Below are positions 50,120 to 59,934 of a stretch of DNA of 64,000 nucleotides, piece by piece. How positions within the stretch are numbered: the stretch's first letter is position 1; each line of letters starts with the position of its first letter. The translations under genes were made by a program, and so were the position numbers. A model generated the notes under the pieces. The model was not told the origin of the DNA. It saw nothing but the letters and a program-made list of their open reading frames with translations, and searched no databases. The stretch spans positions 62,001-126,000 of the forward strand of contig LLCB01000151.1 in assembly GCA_001414345.1 (NCBI GenBank), in the 5' to 3' direction. This stretch comes from Hymenoscyphus infarciens (Eukaryota > Ascomycota > Leotiomycetes > Helotiales > Helotiaceae).

Positions 50120-50904
50120 TTTGCGGGGAGCATAGCCCCCTTATCGCTGAGCTAGCAAGAACAAGATTAATACGATGAACGATGCGCGTAGGAGGAAACT
50201 GAAAATAATGAATCTTCCTTTTCTACCCACGAACGGCGACGAGCAAGCTATGATACCCTTACTCTCCTTCCAAGCGAACTTCGGGCGAAAATGCACAGGC
50301 CGTGGAAGAAATCCAATATTGGACTTCATTACAAGACGAACATATCAATACCATGGGGCAGATATACCGCCGAGGCACTGATGAACACACTCATTCTCAG
50401 ATATCATTCTACGTTGTCAGGGGCAGATTTTGGCGTTTTCACTGTGGCTTTCGTTACCTTCAGTCTAAGGTTCTTGCACTTTTTCTTCACATCTCAAACT
50501 GCCATATGGCACCATCACGTTAACCCTTGCTAAATTGCTTCGATTTACGACACCCCAAGCAAAGGGACCTTGGCATCAAGCTCTCTTTACACGACTGCGT
50601 TTCTATTGTGCTATTTGAAGGCGAACCAGAATTGTTTTCACTGAGGTGGAAAGTTTTCTCTCACTACTTGAAACGATTTGAATGTCAATTTTTTGTTGAA
50701 TTGATTCTTTACACCTCGAACTGTCTTGCAAAAATGAAAACCTCTAAGCAAAATATTCCTTCCTGCAAGCAAGTCTATTTCGACGCCATCAACTCTAATA
50801 TGGATCCTCTATCGATGTGATGTTGAGATTGGCTCTTCATCAAAAGTAGAAGCCCACCTGCGCTTTTTCTAGGCCATGGACTTTTGTCTAGAGGCAAAAT
50901 AAGT
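50120..50904. other. Intergenic region with unassigned short frames
   Basis: Overlapping plus-strand frames at 50175-50533 and one of 97 codons at 50527-50820 have no recognisable domain. Nothing here is supportable as a gene. Confidence 0.4.
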
Positions 50905-52115
50905 TCAAGTTAGGCGTGGAGTAAATTTCGCTATGCAGTTCTCTAGGTAAACCACCTGTCCCGCGTTCTGAAATTCACCCGCATTCACAAGTTCAATATC
51001 AAAGGTTCGGATAATCTGTAGGAAAATAAAGCATGTTAGCAAAACCTATCCCTAATCCAATCTCTTTCTTCTTTTGAGTTAACTTACCTCCGGGACAAGC
51101 TTATACCTCTCCATAAGCGAAAGGTCTTTTCCTAAGCATACACGCGATCCAATTCCGAAAATAAAGCTTGCCTCGTCGTACTCTCTTTGGCGGTCGAGCC
51201 AGCATTCTGGACGGTAAGACTCGGGATCTGGGGCATATAGAATGGGCTTTTTTGGACAATGCGGGCAAGTGTTGTTACATCTGCTCCACCGGGAATGAAG
51301 TGACCATCAATGACCTTTCCGCCTTTGGGGATCACTCGAGAGAAGACTGTTATTTCCTGTTAGAGCTTTTCTTTCCTATGGAGGGGCAAGAGCCCCGACA
51401 CACGAAATAATGAGCGAGGCTGGCTTACGAAAACTTGTAGGAGGGTTTAAACGTATAGATTCCTTTATACAAGCTACGAAGTAGGGGAGGTGATCAAGAG
51501 TCTCCTGGAATTTGACCGGCGATGAGATGCAAGAGTTTTGGAATGCGTCGTCAATTTCCTTTCGGGCCTTTTCGAGAACGGTCGGGTGAGTTAGAAGGGA
51601 ACGGAGGAGGGCGGCTAAAGAGCTTGCTGTTGTGTCTGCACCGGCTTGGATTAGGAGGGTTACGTGGGATTGTTTCATTTCTTGCGGAAGGGGTTTTTTA
51701 TCCAGTCTCGCCTCCATACAACTGTTATTCATTCATTAAGACCCGAGCCATTCGTGAAACTTGAGGCCCACTTCAACCAGAGATTGAAGGAGGGCAAACT
51801 TACTGTTGTGTAAAATCCATTGTCTCCGGCTTGATACCATTTTGCAATTGTTCATCTCGTTTGGCGACTTCCTCGTGGGCTACACCGATTAGATATCCCC
51901 AACCACGTTTGTCCGTTGGATTTGGCAGGAGATAGCTCATCAGGAAAGGTATAGATTGGAGGGTCTCCCGGAGGAAGGTCCAACGACAGAAGAAAGCCGT
52001 AAGATCTAAAGCCCCGTTGAATGCAGCGATCAAACCATTTTCGTCGCGCTCGTTTTCAACGAAGCCCTACGCTCGGCCGAAGGATACCAGGGTCATAATG
52101 TCGAACGAGAACTGT
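50905..52115 (-). pseudogene. Cytochrome P450, 5'-truncated with a stop and a frameshift
   Basis: The exons, written 5' to 3' on the minus strand, are about 52115-51804, 51721-51429, 51346-51088 and 51015-50905, with GTAAGY donors. Clear P450 landmarks are the I-helix AGADTT, the K-helix ESIR, a YRPECWLD segment and the haem loop FIFGIGSRVCLG with the axial Cys. The C-terminal exon ends normally. Defects are: the N-terminal half (membrane anchor to about the F-G region) is absent; an in-frame TAG stands at 52067-52069 within a segment that should read through (FGRA, stop, GFVENERD); and one base is missing in a run of six A (plus strand 51248-51253), shifting frame before the haem loop. It meets a truncated methyltransferase head to head. 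P450s of this type oxidise secondary metabolites. Confidence 0.85.
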
Positions 52116-52137
52116 CTGAACTTGAACTTACAGGTAA

Positions 52138-52860
52138 GTGAAAATTTCTCTTTTGCGGGGGGAAAGTGAAAATGACACCAACCTAGTCTTCACACTGATA
52201 TCAACCTCCTCGCCACTCTTCGACTTTGCTTACTCTCCATCTGATTTCCCAAATCTAAAATTTCAGGCTGGAAACGCTTTGAAGTTGGATTCCCCGGATG
52301 GTACCTTCGACATCATACATTCGCACTGTACAATCATGCATATCGGTCACCCGGGACCTTTGCAAGCTCTCAAGGAGATGTACCGAGTTTGCAAGAAGGG
52401 AGGCCTAGTGGCTCTTTGTGATTGCAATACCAATAGCACGAGTTTCAAACCGGAGATTGAAGGGGTTTTGGATTGGTGGAAGCATGCTGAGTCTGCCCAT
52501 TCTCGGGCGGGCACGCATCCGCATGCGGGCGATGAACTGGCAGCGCTTGCGTTGGAGGCAGGATTCAGGAGAGTTGAAGCAGAGAAAGGGGAGTTAAAAA
52601 GTACGAACTGTCTATTTTCACTTGGGATTGAGACTTTGTGCTAATTCTGGGTAGTTACTCAACCTGTCGGAGGACCATGCTCTCCTGGTGAGCCGGCTGA
52701 GAGGTCTCTCGAGCTGGGAATGGGAACGAAAGAGCAGATTGAGGGATGGGACAAAGCTTGGAAAGAATGGGAGACTCAAGAGGGACGTGAATGGGTTCAT
52801 GAGACTGTTCAGATGTTGGCTTGGAAGGGTCAAGTAGAATTTAGAAGTGAGCAGGTTTAA
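52138..52860 (+). pseudogene. SAM-dependent methyltransferase, 5'-truncated
   Basis: The readable part has two exons (about 52138-52600 and 52655-52860). The 54-nt intron has a GTACGA donor, a GTGCTAATT branch and a GGTAG acceptor, and it removes an otherwise in-frame TAA. The protein part shows class I methyltransferase motifs after the first third: QAGNALKLDSPDGTFDIIHS, then LQALKEMYRVCKKGG and a C-terminal segment ending VQMLAWKG. The SAM-binding glycine motif I and the start codon are missing: a TAA closes the frame just upstream at 52135-52137, and the next in-frame ATG is at 52336, inside the domain. The upstream edge abuts the broken P450 on the other strand. The class resembles UbiE/sterol-type methyltransferases common in fungal metabolite loci. 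Confidence 0.8.
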
Positions 52861-53482
52861 GCGAGGTGGAGTATTGAGGATCAACATCTGGAAATTGTAT
52901 TTTGGATGGGCCGAGAAGGCTTGCTAGGCACGTTGTTTGATAGAAAACCTCAATTAGATTGCTCCCTTGAATTCTTCTTTCCATGTCTCGATAGGAAATT
53001 TAATGGTATTGTCTATGCTACGAAAGTTTCATTGCTGAAAGTTTCTTATCAAAAGCGCTATCACTATGAAATGCGGCAAAATTGAACCAGAGTTTCAGGT
53101 TCGTGACCTTCTCTCTTCGCACTTCGAGGAAACTACCACCGAGTTGCCAAATAGGCCCTACACCAGCGATCCTGGAGGGCCTATAGAAGTTTACGACCTC
53201 AGACTCGTTTTTGGCCCTATTGTTCTCTTGCTATGCGTAGATCCAAGGCCTAGATCACCGTGTTTCGCGGTAGTGGTGGTAGGCGCTGATTGCTGTTGGG
53301 GTGTGTTTTGTATGCCATTATCTTTAGTTGTGGAGATTGTGTTTGATGGAGATTCGGGAGCTGTTCTTGTCGCTGCATTCACGGTGGGTGCACCTTATTT
53401 TAAAAGACGAGCTGGAAGTAGGATTCCCGAAATTTTCGGAGTCGAAAGGAAGTGAAGGTATTGTGACTCGTTCGTATCCGGG
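52861..53482. other. Intergenic region
   Basis: Short frames on both strands (for example 53066-53455 plus and 53191-53382 minus) have low-complexity or unremarkable composition. The minus frame is Thr/Gln/Pro-rich and could be a lost or alternative 3' exon of the neighbour at 53483-53908; I found no convincing splice sites. Confidence 0.4.
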
Positions 53483-53908
53483 TTATTGCTGTTTGGGCTG
53501 GGACGACATGCTTTGAGGTATCGAACCATCAGGACTGTTTTCCTCAGCTACCTTTGCAGGATTGACGATCGCGCCGTGAGCTATAGGAGAATTTGCAGCT
53601 ACTCCCTCCTCTATTTTCACGTCTCGTTCCCGTGATCTGCCCCGTCTTATCGGGCTTCCTCTCCCGCTGGCTGATCTATCCCTCAACGGTTCCTCTGCTT
53701 GCACGCTTGGTCTTCTTCCCCTCATGCCTCCACTGCTGGATCTCTGCCTCAGCAACGGTCCTCTGTTCGCCACTTGTACTGGAGATCTACCTCTTTCCGG
53801 CTCGCCTTGAATTTTGTTGGTCGATCGCTTCTCCTGTGATTCTGAACTCTTCCCATCTTGCTTGGAAGGTCCCGATTCGCCTTGTTTTTCGGTATCTCTC
53901 GTCGCCAT
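53483..53908 (-). CDS. Small Arg/Ser-rich hypothetical protein
   Basis: From the Met at 53908 the frame gives 141 residues; the open frame extends to 53977 but that part looks unrelated. The product is charged and low in complexity: Glu/Lys/Ser-rich at the start, then Arg/Ser/Gly stretches (GGMRGRRPS, SPIRRGRSRERD) and an acidic end. It is probably disordered, and RS-like stretches hint at RNA or chromatin binding without proving it. No domain is recognised. It lies downstream of the large membrane protein gene on the same strand. Confidence 0.4.
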   Translation of the reverse strand: MATRDTEKQGESGPSKQDGKSSESQEKRSTNKIQGEPERGRSPVQVANRGPLLRQRSSSGGMRGRRPSVQAEEPLRDRSASGRGSPIRRGRSRERDVKIEEGVAANSPIAHGAIVNPAKVAEENSPDGSIPQSMSSQPKQQ

Positions 53909-54509
53909 TTTGCTCTTTCCGTCTGACCCGTATCGGAGTAAGACCAAAATCCAGTACGACAGCTTGTAAAACCCCAAGCACTAAATTCGCTAATTTTACT
54001 TTCCTGGGATGGCACTTCACAGTTCTCAACCAAGAGCACTTCAACTAGAACTATTGAGGTTATGAGTTCAAAGAAATTCGGGGCCGTGAATGGTCCAAAT
54101 TCCAGCAGCTGGTGGAGGTCGTAAGATTGAGGTGAAATTGGTCTGGCGCTATCTCTGGTGAAGTTGTTGCTTGCTGCAAAGATTGGAAATGCCCTCTTCC
54201 GGGTCCGCCTTCCAATATGTTATATATGCCTGAAAATGATATATCCGTGATAGCGTCTTCTTAGTATCGTTATCAGCTTCTCAATTCTTCATTTTTAGTA
54301 TTTGCGTTAACTAAGATACAATTTTGGATATCCGTTTTATCCGTTTCCATTCATTCCATTACTCCCTGCATATGCTTCTCCTCTGTCCCGTGGCATCTCT
54401 CTCGATTGCTTTGGGGGGCCGGGGCCAGGCATCTTTCGTGTTGATGTGTGTGCAAGGGAGTTGAGGTGGCAAGAAAAGGTATGTTGATGTCGAGAAGCAA
54501 GCGAAACTC
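53909..54509. other. Intergenic region
   Basis: This is the presumed 3' UTR of the large membrane protein gene and promoter of the small Arg/Ser-rich gene. Nothing else is recognised. Confidence 0.4.
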
Positions 54510-57500
54510 TTAATCACTAACAATGGATCTGCTTGAGCTTGAACCGCTGAATGAACCATCAATATTGTTGGTCTCCGCTCTTCCATGGCTCATGTTCCTC
54601 CTTCCAGACGTAGATGGAGAGCTCGAGTTGTTGTTGGAAATTGAATGGTTGTGTCTGCCATTCTTATTCCTCGGGGTAGCTCTGTTTGAGGGAGGTTTAG
54701 GAGTCGTGTGTGGGGCACTCGATGTCGAGGTTGACGGAGGTCTAGCAAAATCCATTGAGTTGAAACTAGGGAGAGGCAAAGTTGGTCCTCGACCTCCAAA
54801 GTTATTTCCCGCTATGCTATTTGGTGGCACTGGAATTGCTGGACTCGATAAGATGCTCTCCCGAGCTGAATAGTCGCGATTGTTGCTTTCGGTCCCAGTG
54901 GCATCATCGACAGGAAAATTGGTAGAAGTGGTTTCAATTCCCTCGTTCCGATGCGCATGATTGGGAGTAATTCCAATTCTCTGCCCTCTTTCCTGGTCTC
55001 GTTGTGTACTTCTGCCTCTTCGCACCTGGCCCCCTGCTTCACTGCTTGATCTCTCGATACGTGGTGCGGGTGGCTGTCGTTGTCTAATCCTCCCTCTTTT
55101 CGGAGTAAAATATCTTTTGAATAGCCACCATCCATATAGAAATAGAATGGCAAGAACTGCAAGACATACAATCGACAATCCTGCCAAGACTCCCGCCGAA
55201 TACGAGGTTTCACTTCCTTTGAAGCGCACTCCAGACAGCGACAACACTAGCAGTATGAAGAAGAATACCCCAATGATGAATACGGTAACATAAAACGCTT
55301 CCACGCCACACCGCTTACATTTTTCGAATTTCGTGGGACCAAGAGAGGGTTGATCTTCGTCTTGGGCTGGCTGACTTTGGTCTTGTGATGTTTGGGTTTG
55401 TAGTTGGGTTGCTGCTCTTTGGCTGAGGGAGTTATTTACTGTTAGGCTATTTTGTGGCGCCGTAAGCGTTGGGCCGGACAGAATGGTGCCCCGAGCTGAA
55501 TTATCATGATTGTTTCCCTCAACCCGGGTTGGAAGATCCATGGGAGGGATATCGTCAGGAGCAGTATTAATTCCGGTGCCCATCCCGCTTTCCAAGTCTT
55601 GTTGTAGGCTTTCACCGCCTACCACCCCATCTCCTCTCCCATGACTTGATATTCCACTGGATGGTTGTAGAGGCGGCTGTGTATGCGGTGCTTGGTGTCT
55701 ACTGTCTCCCCCTTGCCGAGAAACACCACAGTCCTTGTATATCCTACGCCCTACTGCTACCAGAAACAGAAGAGCTAGAAGAATTCCCACCGCCAACTGT
55801 GTTTTGTCTTCTGAAGAAAGAGATCTTTTTGCTGACTGGGCTTTTCTCTTGGAGCCCAAATGTCCAGTCGCGCCCAAGATCGCAAGGACTCCGAATGGGA
55901 CAAAAAGCGCTCCAAGGAACAAGTAGAAGCCAGAGAGTCTCTCATTCCTACGACACCAATCTCTGAAAAGTTGGGATCTTGAAGCTGGTGATGGTCGCGC
56001 CCCTGAAGCGGTTCCTAGGTTCCTGGTGTTTGGAATGCCAGAAGAGAATGCTTGATGGGGGCCATTTCTTTGACCTGCGGATCCCTCTGTAACGTCGTCA
56101 TGGTTTTGTGGTGTGCAAGCAACTGTTTCTTCAACTTCGAGTTCCCTGCCATTTGAGCTCAGGGAAGGACGAAAAGTTACACCTTCACGTTTTGAGCGGA
56201 AACGACCTCGTGGCATCATTTCGATACCCTCGCTTTCTACAACTCCTTGGACATTGGCATTACGCTTGTTCTGTTGGTTGACGGGACCACGATGGTTTCC
56301 CTCGGCCTGGCTCAGACGATTGTCGAGAGGAATATCGTTAGGGGCAACATTGATTCTAGTTCCATCCCCCCTTTCAATATCCTGTTCTCGACCACTACCT
56401 CTCATCACCCCGTGCCCTCCATGGCTCGTTCCCCCGGGCCGTTGCGAAAGCAGTCCTTGGTATCTCCTTATTCCCATTGCCCAAGTCAAGATCTCTTGCT
56501 TGCGATAACACCCCGTTACCACCAGAAAGCCCAAGAGTGGAATGAATGCCAGTCCCAACGCTACTTTGCCTCCCGTCGACAAATCTCTTTTTGCTGGCTT
56601 GCTTTTCCTTTTCTTGCCAGAGCCCAGTGCCCCAGTCCCAATCGCGACGAAAAAATAGATGAACAAAGTCGCAAAAAGCGTTAAGAGGCAAATGGTACCC
56701 ACATTCCTGTAACAAAAAGAGATGAACCTTCGGAATCTTGGGCGGGGAGTCTGGCCCCCTCCTGTATTTTGTGGTATACTTGGTTGCACTGTTGGATTCG
56801 CGCCCACGTTTTGAGGATCGGGTGCAGCAGAGGAGGATTCTTGTTGCGGATTATCAACTTCAGGTTGAGTTGTGGGAGTATTTTGTGATTGGGATCCAGC
56901 TTGTGGCAGAAATCCATCGCCACCTGGACTCACAGCTCTATTTCCTGATGTACTAGGGCCTGCTTCAGCCTCTCGTGTTGGGCTAGTGATTCTATCGGGT
57001 GCGGTACTTCCGCCAGTTGAAGTACCGTCCCTTGGGGAACGAGCAAGTGGCCCCATTTCACTATCTTCGCCACCTACGCCTCCTCGAAAATGGGTATGTC
57101 GTGATATAGAAGGGGTCCCATCAGGAGATGGCTCTTGTAGGGTAGTACCTGAGCTGGCTTCATCATTTTGTTGAATGGTTTGATTAACAGCCGGAGAGAA
57201 AGCTGGATTGACAGGTTGATCTTGATTTGACGATGTAAATTGTGGACTTGAATGCTCTGCGGTCAAATCGTGGGATTGAGGGGTCGACTCTGTTTGTTCG
57301 TTTTGCTGCGCAGGGTTATCATCATCAAAGCCAGCTCCACCTCCGCTGTTTGGATTTCCGGAAAATTGTGTCTCTGAGCTCAAGTTTTCACGCGATGAAG
57401 TGGCTTGAGGAGTCCCTTCTTTGCTGGAAGTGCGTGCATTTTGAGCTTGTGGAGAGTCTCCAGTTTCCTGAGAACTGTCGTGTTCATGAAAATCCTCTTG

Positions 57501-58343
57501 ATTGGCCGGGAAACAACTTGGAGTCAATTCTGTGTTTCCCTCATCCTCATCACTCCCATTGTCTTCGTTTTCCTCCCCCACCTCGTCGTTTTCGTCCTCG
57601 TCATATAACCCCGCATTCGTCGCAATTTCTTGCTGATTATCGTAGAAAGAAACAGGATCACACTCTTCAGGTCGAGATGTTTGAAGATCATCGTCCGCTG
57701 GTTCTGGGAGTTCATCGCCAACACCATTACCCAACCCACTCTCCCTTCGCTCTTCTCCGTCCGGGGAATCCTCTAATTTCAACTCCGCAATTCCCGACCC
57801 AAGTTCCTCCGCCTGTTCCTCATAATACCCATCATCAAACTCACCAGGATTTTCCTCGTACTCCTCGGGATTAAATGCTTCAGGCTCGTCGATGTCTGGG
57901 ATTAGCTGTCCAAGAACTTCTGCATCAGGTTCGTGCCCAGCATGTCCCTCCGGATCTGATCCCGTACTCTCTCGTTCCTGAGAAAGTGGCTGGTTGGATA
58001 CTCGAGGCGAGGAGGCAGCTGAGCGTAGTTCTCCATCACCACTCCTCATTCCAGCATCCTCAGAATTGCCTGGAGGCGAAACACCAGACTGTCCAAAATG
58101 ACCACCTTCTTCGCCCCCAAAACTCAAACCTAACCCCACAACCCCCGCTTCTAGAGGAAAGCTTCGTCCAGGCAGTCGAGACGCAGCGCTGTCTTGGTGT
58201 TGATGTGGTTCATGGTCCTCGATATCCGATACCCCGGCATCATTTTGTCCCGACCTCGAGGGATTTCCAGGTCCTTGAGCCTCATGCTCCTGTTTCTCAT
58301 TCTCATATACGTCCTCGTCTCTTTCTTCGTCGTGGGGGTCCAT
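54510..58343 (-). CDS. Large acidic protein with three two-helix membrane modules
   Basis: A single uninterrupted exon encodes 1277 residues. Residues 1-535 are acidic, Ser/Gln/Asn-rich and probably disordered. Three hydrophobic hairpins follow at about 548-569/592-611, 804-826/849-866 and 1014-1038/1048-1072. Modules 1 and 2 share a basic loop (KRKSKPAKRDLS and KRKAQSAKRSLS). Each module is followed by a related tail: IERGDGTRINVAPNDIP at 656-672, LESGMGTGINTAPDDIP at 917-933, and a weaker QERGQRIGITP at 1117-1127. Modules 2 and 3 then share an NN-x-D-x-SAR-x-x-ILS segment (944-956 and 1154-1166). The tail (1200-1277) is Ser/Asn-rich. The gene thus arose by internal triplication. I recognise no family; six helices suggest an integral membrane protein with large soluble arms. 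There is no N-terminal signal peptide. Confidence 0.8.
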   Translation of the reverse strand: MDPHDEERDEDVYENEKQEHEAQGPGNPSRSGQNDAGVSDIEDHEPHQHQDSAASRLPGRSFPLEAGVVGLGLSFGGEEGGHFGQSGVSPPGNSEDAGMRSGDGELRSAASSPRVSNQPLSQERESTGSDPEGHAGHEPDAEVLGQLIPDIDEPEAFNPEEYEENPGEFDDGYYEEQAEELGSGIAELKLEDSPDGEERRESGLGNGVGDELPEPADDDLQTSRPEECDPVSFYDNQQEIATNAGLYDEDENDEVGEENEDNGSDEDEGNTELTPSCFPANQEDFHEHDSSQETGDSPQAQNARTSSKEGTPQATSSRENLSSETQFSGNPNSGGGAGFDDDNPAQQNEQTESTPQSHDLTAEHSSPQFTSSNQDQPVNPAFSPAVNQTIQQNDEASSGTTLQEPSPDGTPSISRHTHFRGGVGGEDSEMGPLARSPRDGTSTGGSTAPDRITSPTREAEAGPSTSGNRAVSPGGDGFLPQAGSQSQNTPTTQPEVDNPQQESSSAAPDPQNVGANPTVQPSIPQNTGGGQTPRPRFRRFISFCYRNVGTICLLTLFATLFIYFFVAIGTGALGSGKKRKSKPAKRDLSTGGKVALGLAFIPLLGFLVVTGCYRKQEILTWAMGIRRYQGLLSQRPGGTSHGGHGVMRGSGREQDIERGDGTRINVAPNDIPLDNRLSQAEGNHRGPVNQQNKRNANVQGVVESEGIEMMPRGRFRSKREGVTFRPSLSSNGRELEVEETVACTPQNHDDVTEGSAGQRNGPHQAFSSGIPNTRNLGTASGARPSPASRSQLFRDWCRRNERLSGFYLFLGALFVPFGVLAILGATGHLGSKRKAQSAKRSLSSEDKTQLAVGILLALLFLVAVGRRIYKDCGVSRQGGDSRHQAPHTQPPLQPSSGISSHGRGDGVVGGESLQQDLESGMGTGINTAPDDIPPMDLPTRVEGNNHDNSARGTILSGPTLTAPQNSLTVNNSLSQRAATQLQTQTSQDQSQPAQDEDQPSLGPTKFEKCKRCGVEAFYVTVFIIGVFFFILLVLSLSGVRFKGSETSYSAGVLAGLSIVCLAVLAILFLYGWWLFKRYFTPKRGRIRQRQPPAPRIERSSSEAGGQVRRGRSTQRDQERGQRIGITPNHAHRNEGIETTSTNFPVDDATGTESNNRDYSARESILSSPAIPVPPNSIAGNNFGGRGPTLPLPSFNSMDFARPPSTSTSSAPHTTPKPPSNRATPRNKNGRHNHSISNNNSSSPSTSGRRNMSHGRAETNNIDGSFSGSSSSRSIVSD

Positions 58344-59934
58344 CTTTGTTTTCGAGACGACAGGGGGGGTTGCCTCTTGAAGTGCGTAGTCCCGAAGATC
58401 AGAGTGTGTTATGAAGGTGTGAGGTTATAGAGTGTCTTAGTATCTCAGTCAAAACTCTCAAGTTGGCCGATCAGAAAATGGCAAGAGAATCAATCAGGAA
58501 GAGATTGGGGAAGGGAAGAGAGAGGGCGGAGATAAATATCCCACCCCCTCTTTCAAAACTCTCCCTACTTCCTCCTCCGTCCCACAATTCATTTCATTTC
58601 CAAAAAACAACAACAAAAAAAAGAATCCCAAGATACACGGTCTATCTCATGACAACAAGAAGGGATGAGCAAACACTAGAAGAAAGAAGATGCACATACA
58701 GAGAGTCCACCCTATCCCCATCCCCCACACATGAAAAACCAGACCTTCCAACTTCCATCTCTCTCACATTCAAGATAATAAAGAATGAAAAACAGAGCAA
58801 AGCAACTCATCTCATAAGAAAAAAGCCCCCACTAGAAGAAACAAGGAGAAAGCCCCGAACCAACAAAAAAGCAACCCTTCAACCAAATAAGAGCCCCAGT
58901 ACCACACGTTTGAACCATCACGCGTTCAAACGAAAGAGAAGAAGCTCATCCACCCCATCCAAAGAGAAGACGCTCATCCACCCCATCCAAGAAAAGAATA
59001 AGCACCCTCCCCATCCCAAATCCCCAAGAGAAGGATAAAAGGAGAAACAAGACAAAAAGGTTCAATGCAGAAATTAGGAAGAATTAATGAGAGGAGGCAT
59101 ACAAGACTACGATGAGATTAAAAGTAGGACTCCTAAATCAGGAAGAAAGGAATAAACGCTGTCTTTTTCTAGATCAACGAAAGACTGGTGATTCCACTAG
59201 GACCGAGAAAAAGAAGAAGCTAGTGTACGCCAGATGTCAATCTCAAGACACGAGACAAAAAAGACAAGACAGAAAGAAAGAAAGATAGAAAGAAAGGGGG
59301 AAACATGACACAATAGAAAAGAAGAAAACGCTGCACTACAACTTGTAATACAAACCCCAGGTATTCAAGAATTTCCATTATCCACTATCTAAAGCCATCT
59401 CACGCTATCAACAGCTAGATACACTCAAATCTCATTTCAAACCCCCCCCCCATCTTTCGTCCCTCTTTCACTCTTCCAACAACACCCCTCTTCGTGCCTA
59501 TATCCCATCCCATCCCAACCCCAATCCAGAAAAAGTAAACAAAAAGAAAAATAGTTAAGTGGTATATGTATAAAAACGGCCAAACACAGAAAAACACTCC
59601 CTTCCTTATATCCCAGAGAGAGAGAGAGAAAAACCACACTTTCCCTTGTTCCCCCAGAAGATTTCCATCCCTACCAAGATCCATCCACCCCAAAGATAAA
59701 ACGCCAAGACGACCAAGTCGTTTTTTTGTAAAGAACAAAAGTAAACGTATTCATACAATGTGGAAAGGAGAAGAATGCCAACAACGCAAAGAACAACGAA
59801 AAAAGCTCCCTAAGCAACCTAGATGAGGGCATTCGAGTTTTTCTCGAATCCTCCCTCAAACTCCATACCTTCCTCTGGATCAAGTCACTCGGCCCCATCA
59901 CCCATCATAGAAACCAAGTGGAAGAACTCGAATC
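58344..59934. other. 1.6-kb A/G-rich intergenic region
   Basis: It lies between the start of the membrane-module gene and the 3' end of OPI1 and is unusually rich in A and G on the plus strand (CT-rich leader on the gene's own strand). A duplicated GCTCATCCACCCCATCCAA lies at about 58948-58990. GAAA/AGAA microsatellites lie near 59270-59300, an AG run near 59617-59630, and ten C at 59442-59451. No gene is recognised; the C/T-rich strand near 58500-59000 fits a long fungal 5' leader. Confidence 0.5.

Noticed and set aside
51240..51260. Programmed frameshift in the P450 A run
   Set aside because: The gene also lacks its 5' half and has an in-frame TAG, so simple decay or a base-calling error explains the shift better.
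52642..52644. In-frame TAA in the methyltransferase as a disabling stop
   Set aside because: It lies inside a 54-nt intron with good donor, branch and acceptor sequences, and the frame continues after splicing; the true defect is the missing 5' part.
57242..58414. Two long plus-strand frames (210 and 179 codons)
   Set aside because: Both lie opposite the acidic, repeat-rich arm of the 1277-residue gene, and their composition is that of a complement of Glu/Asp/Ser codons.
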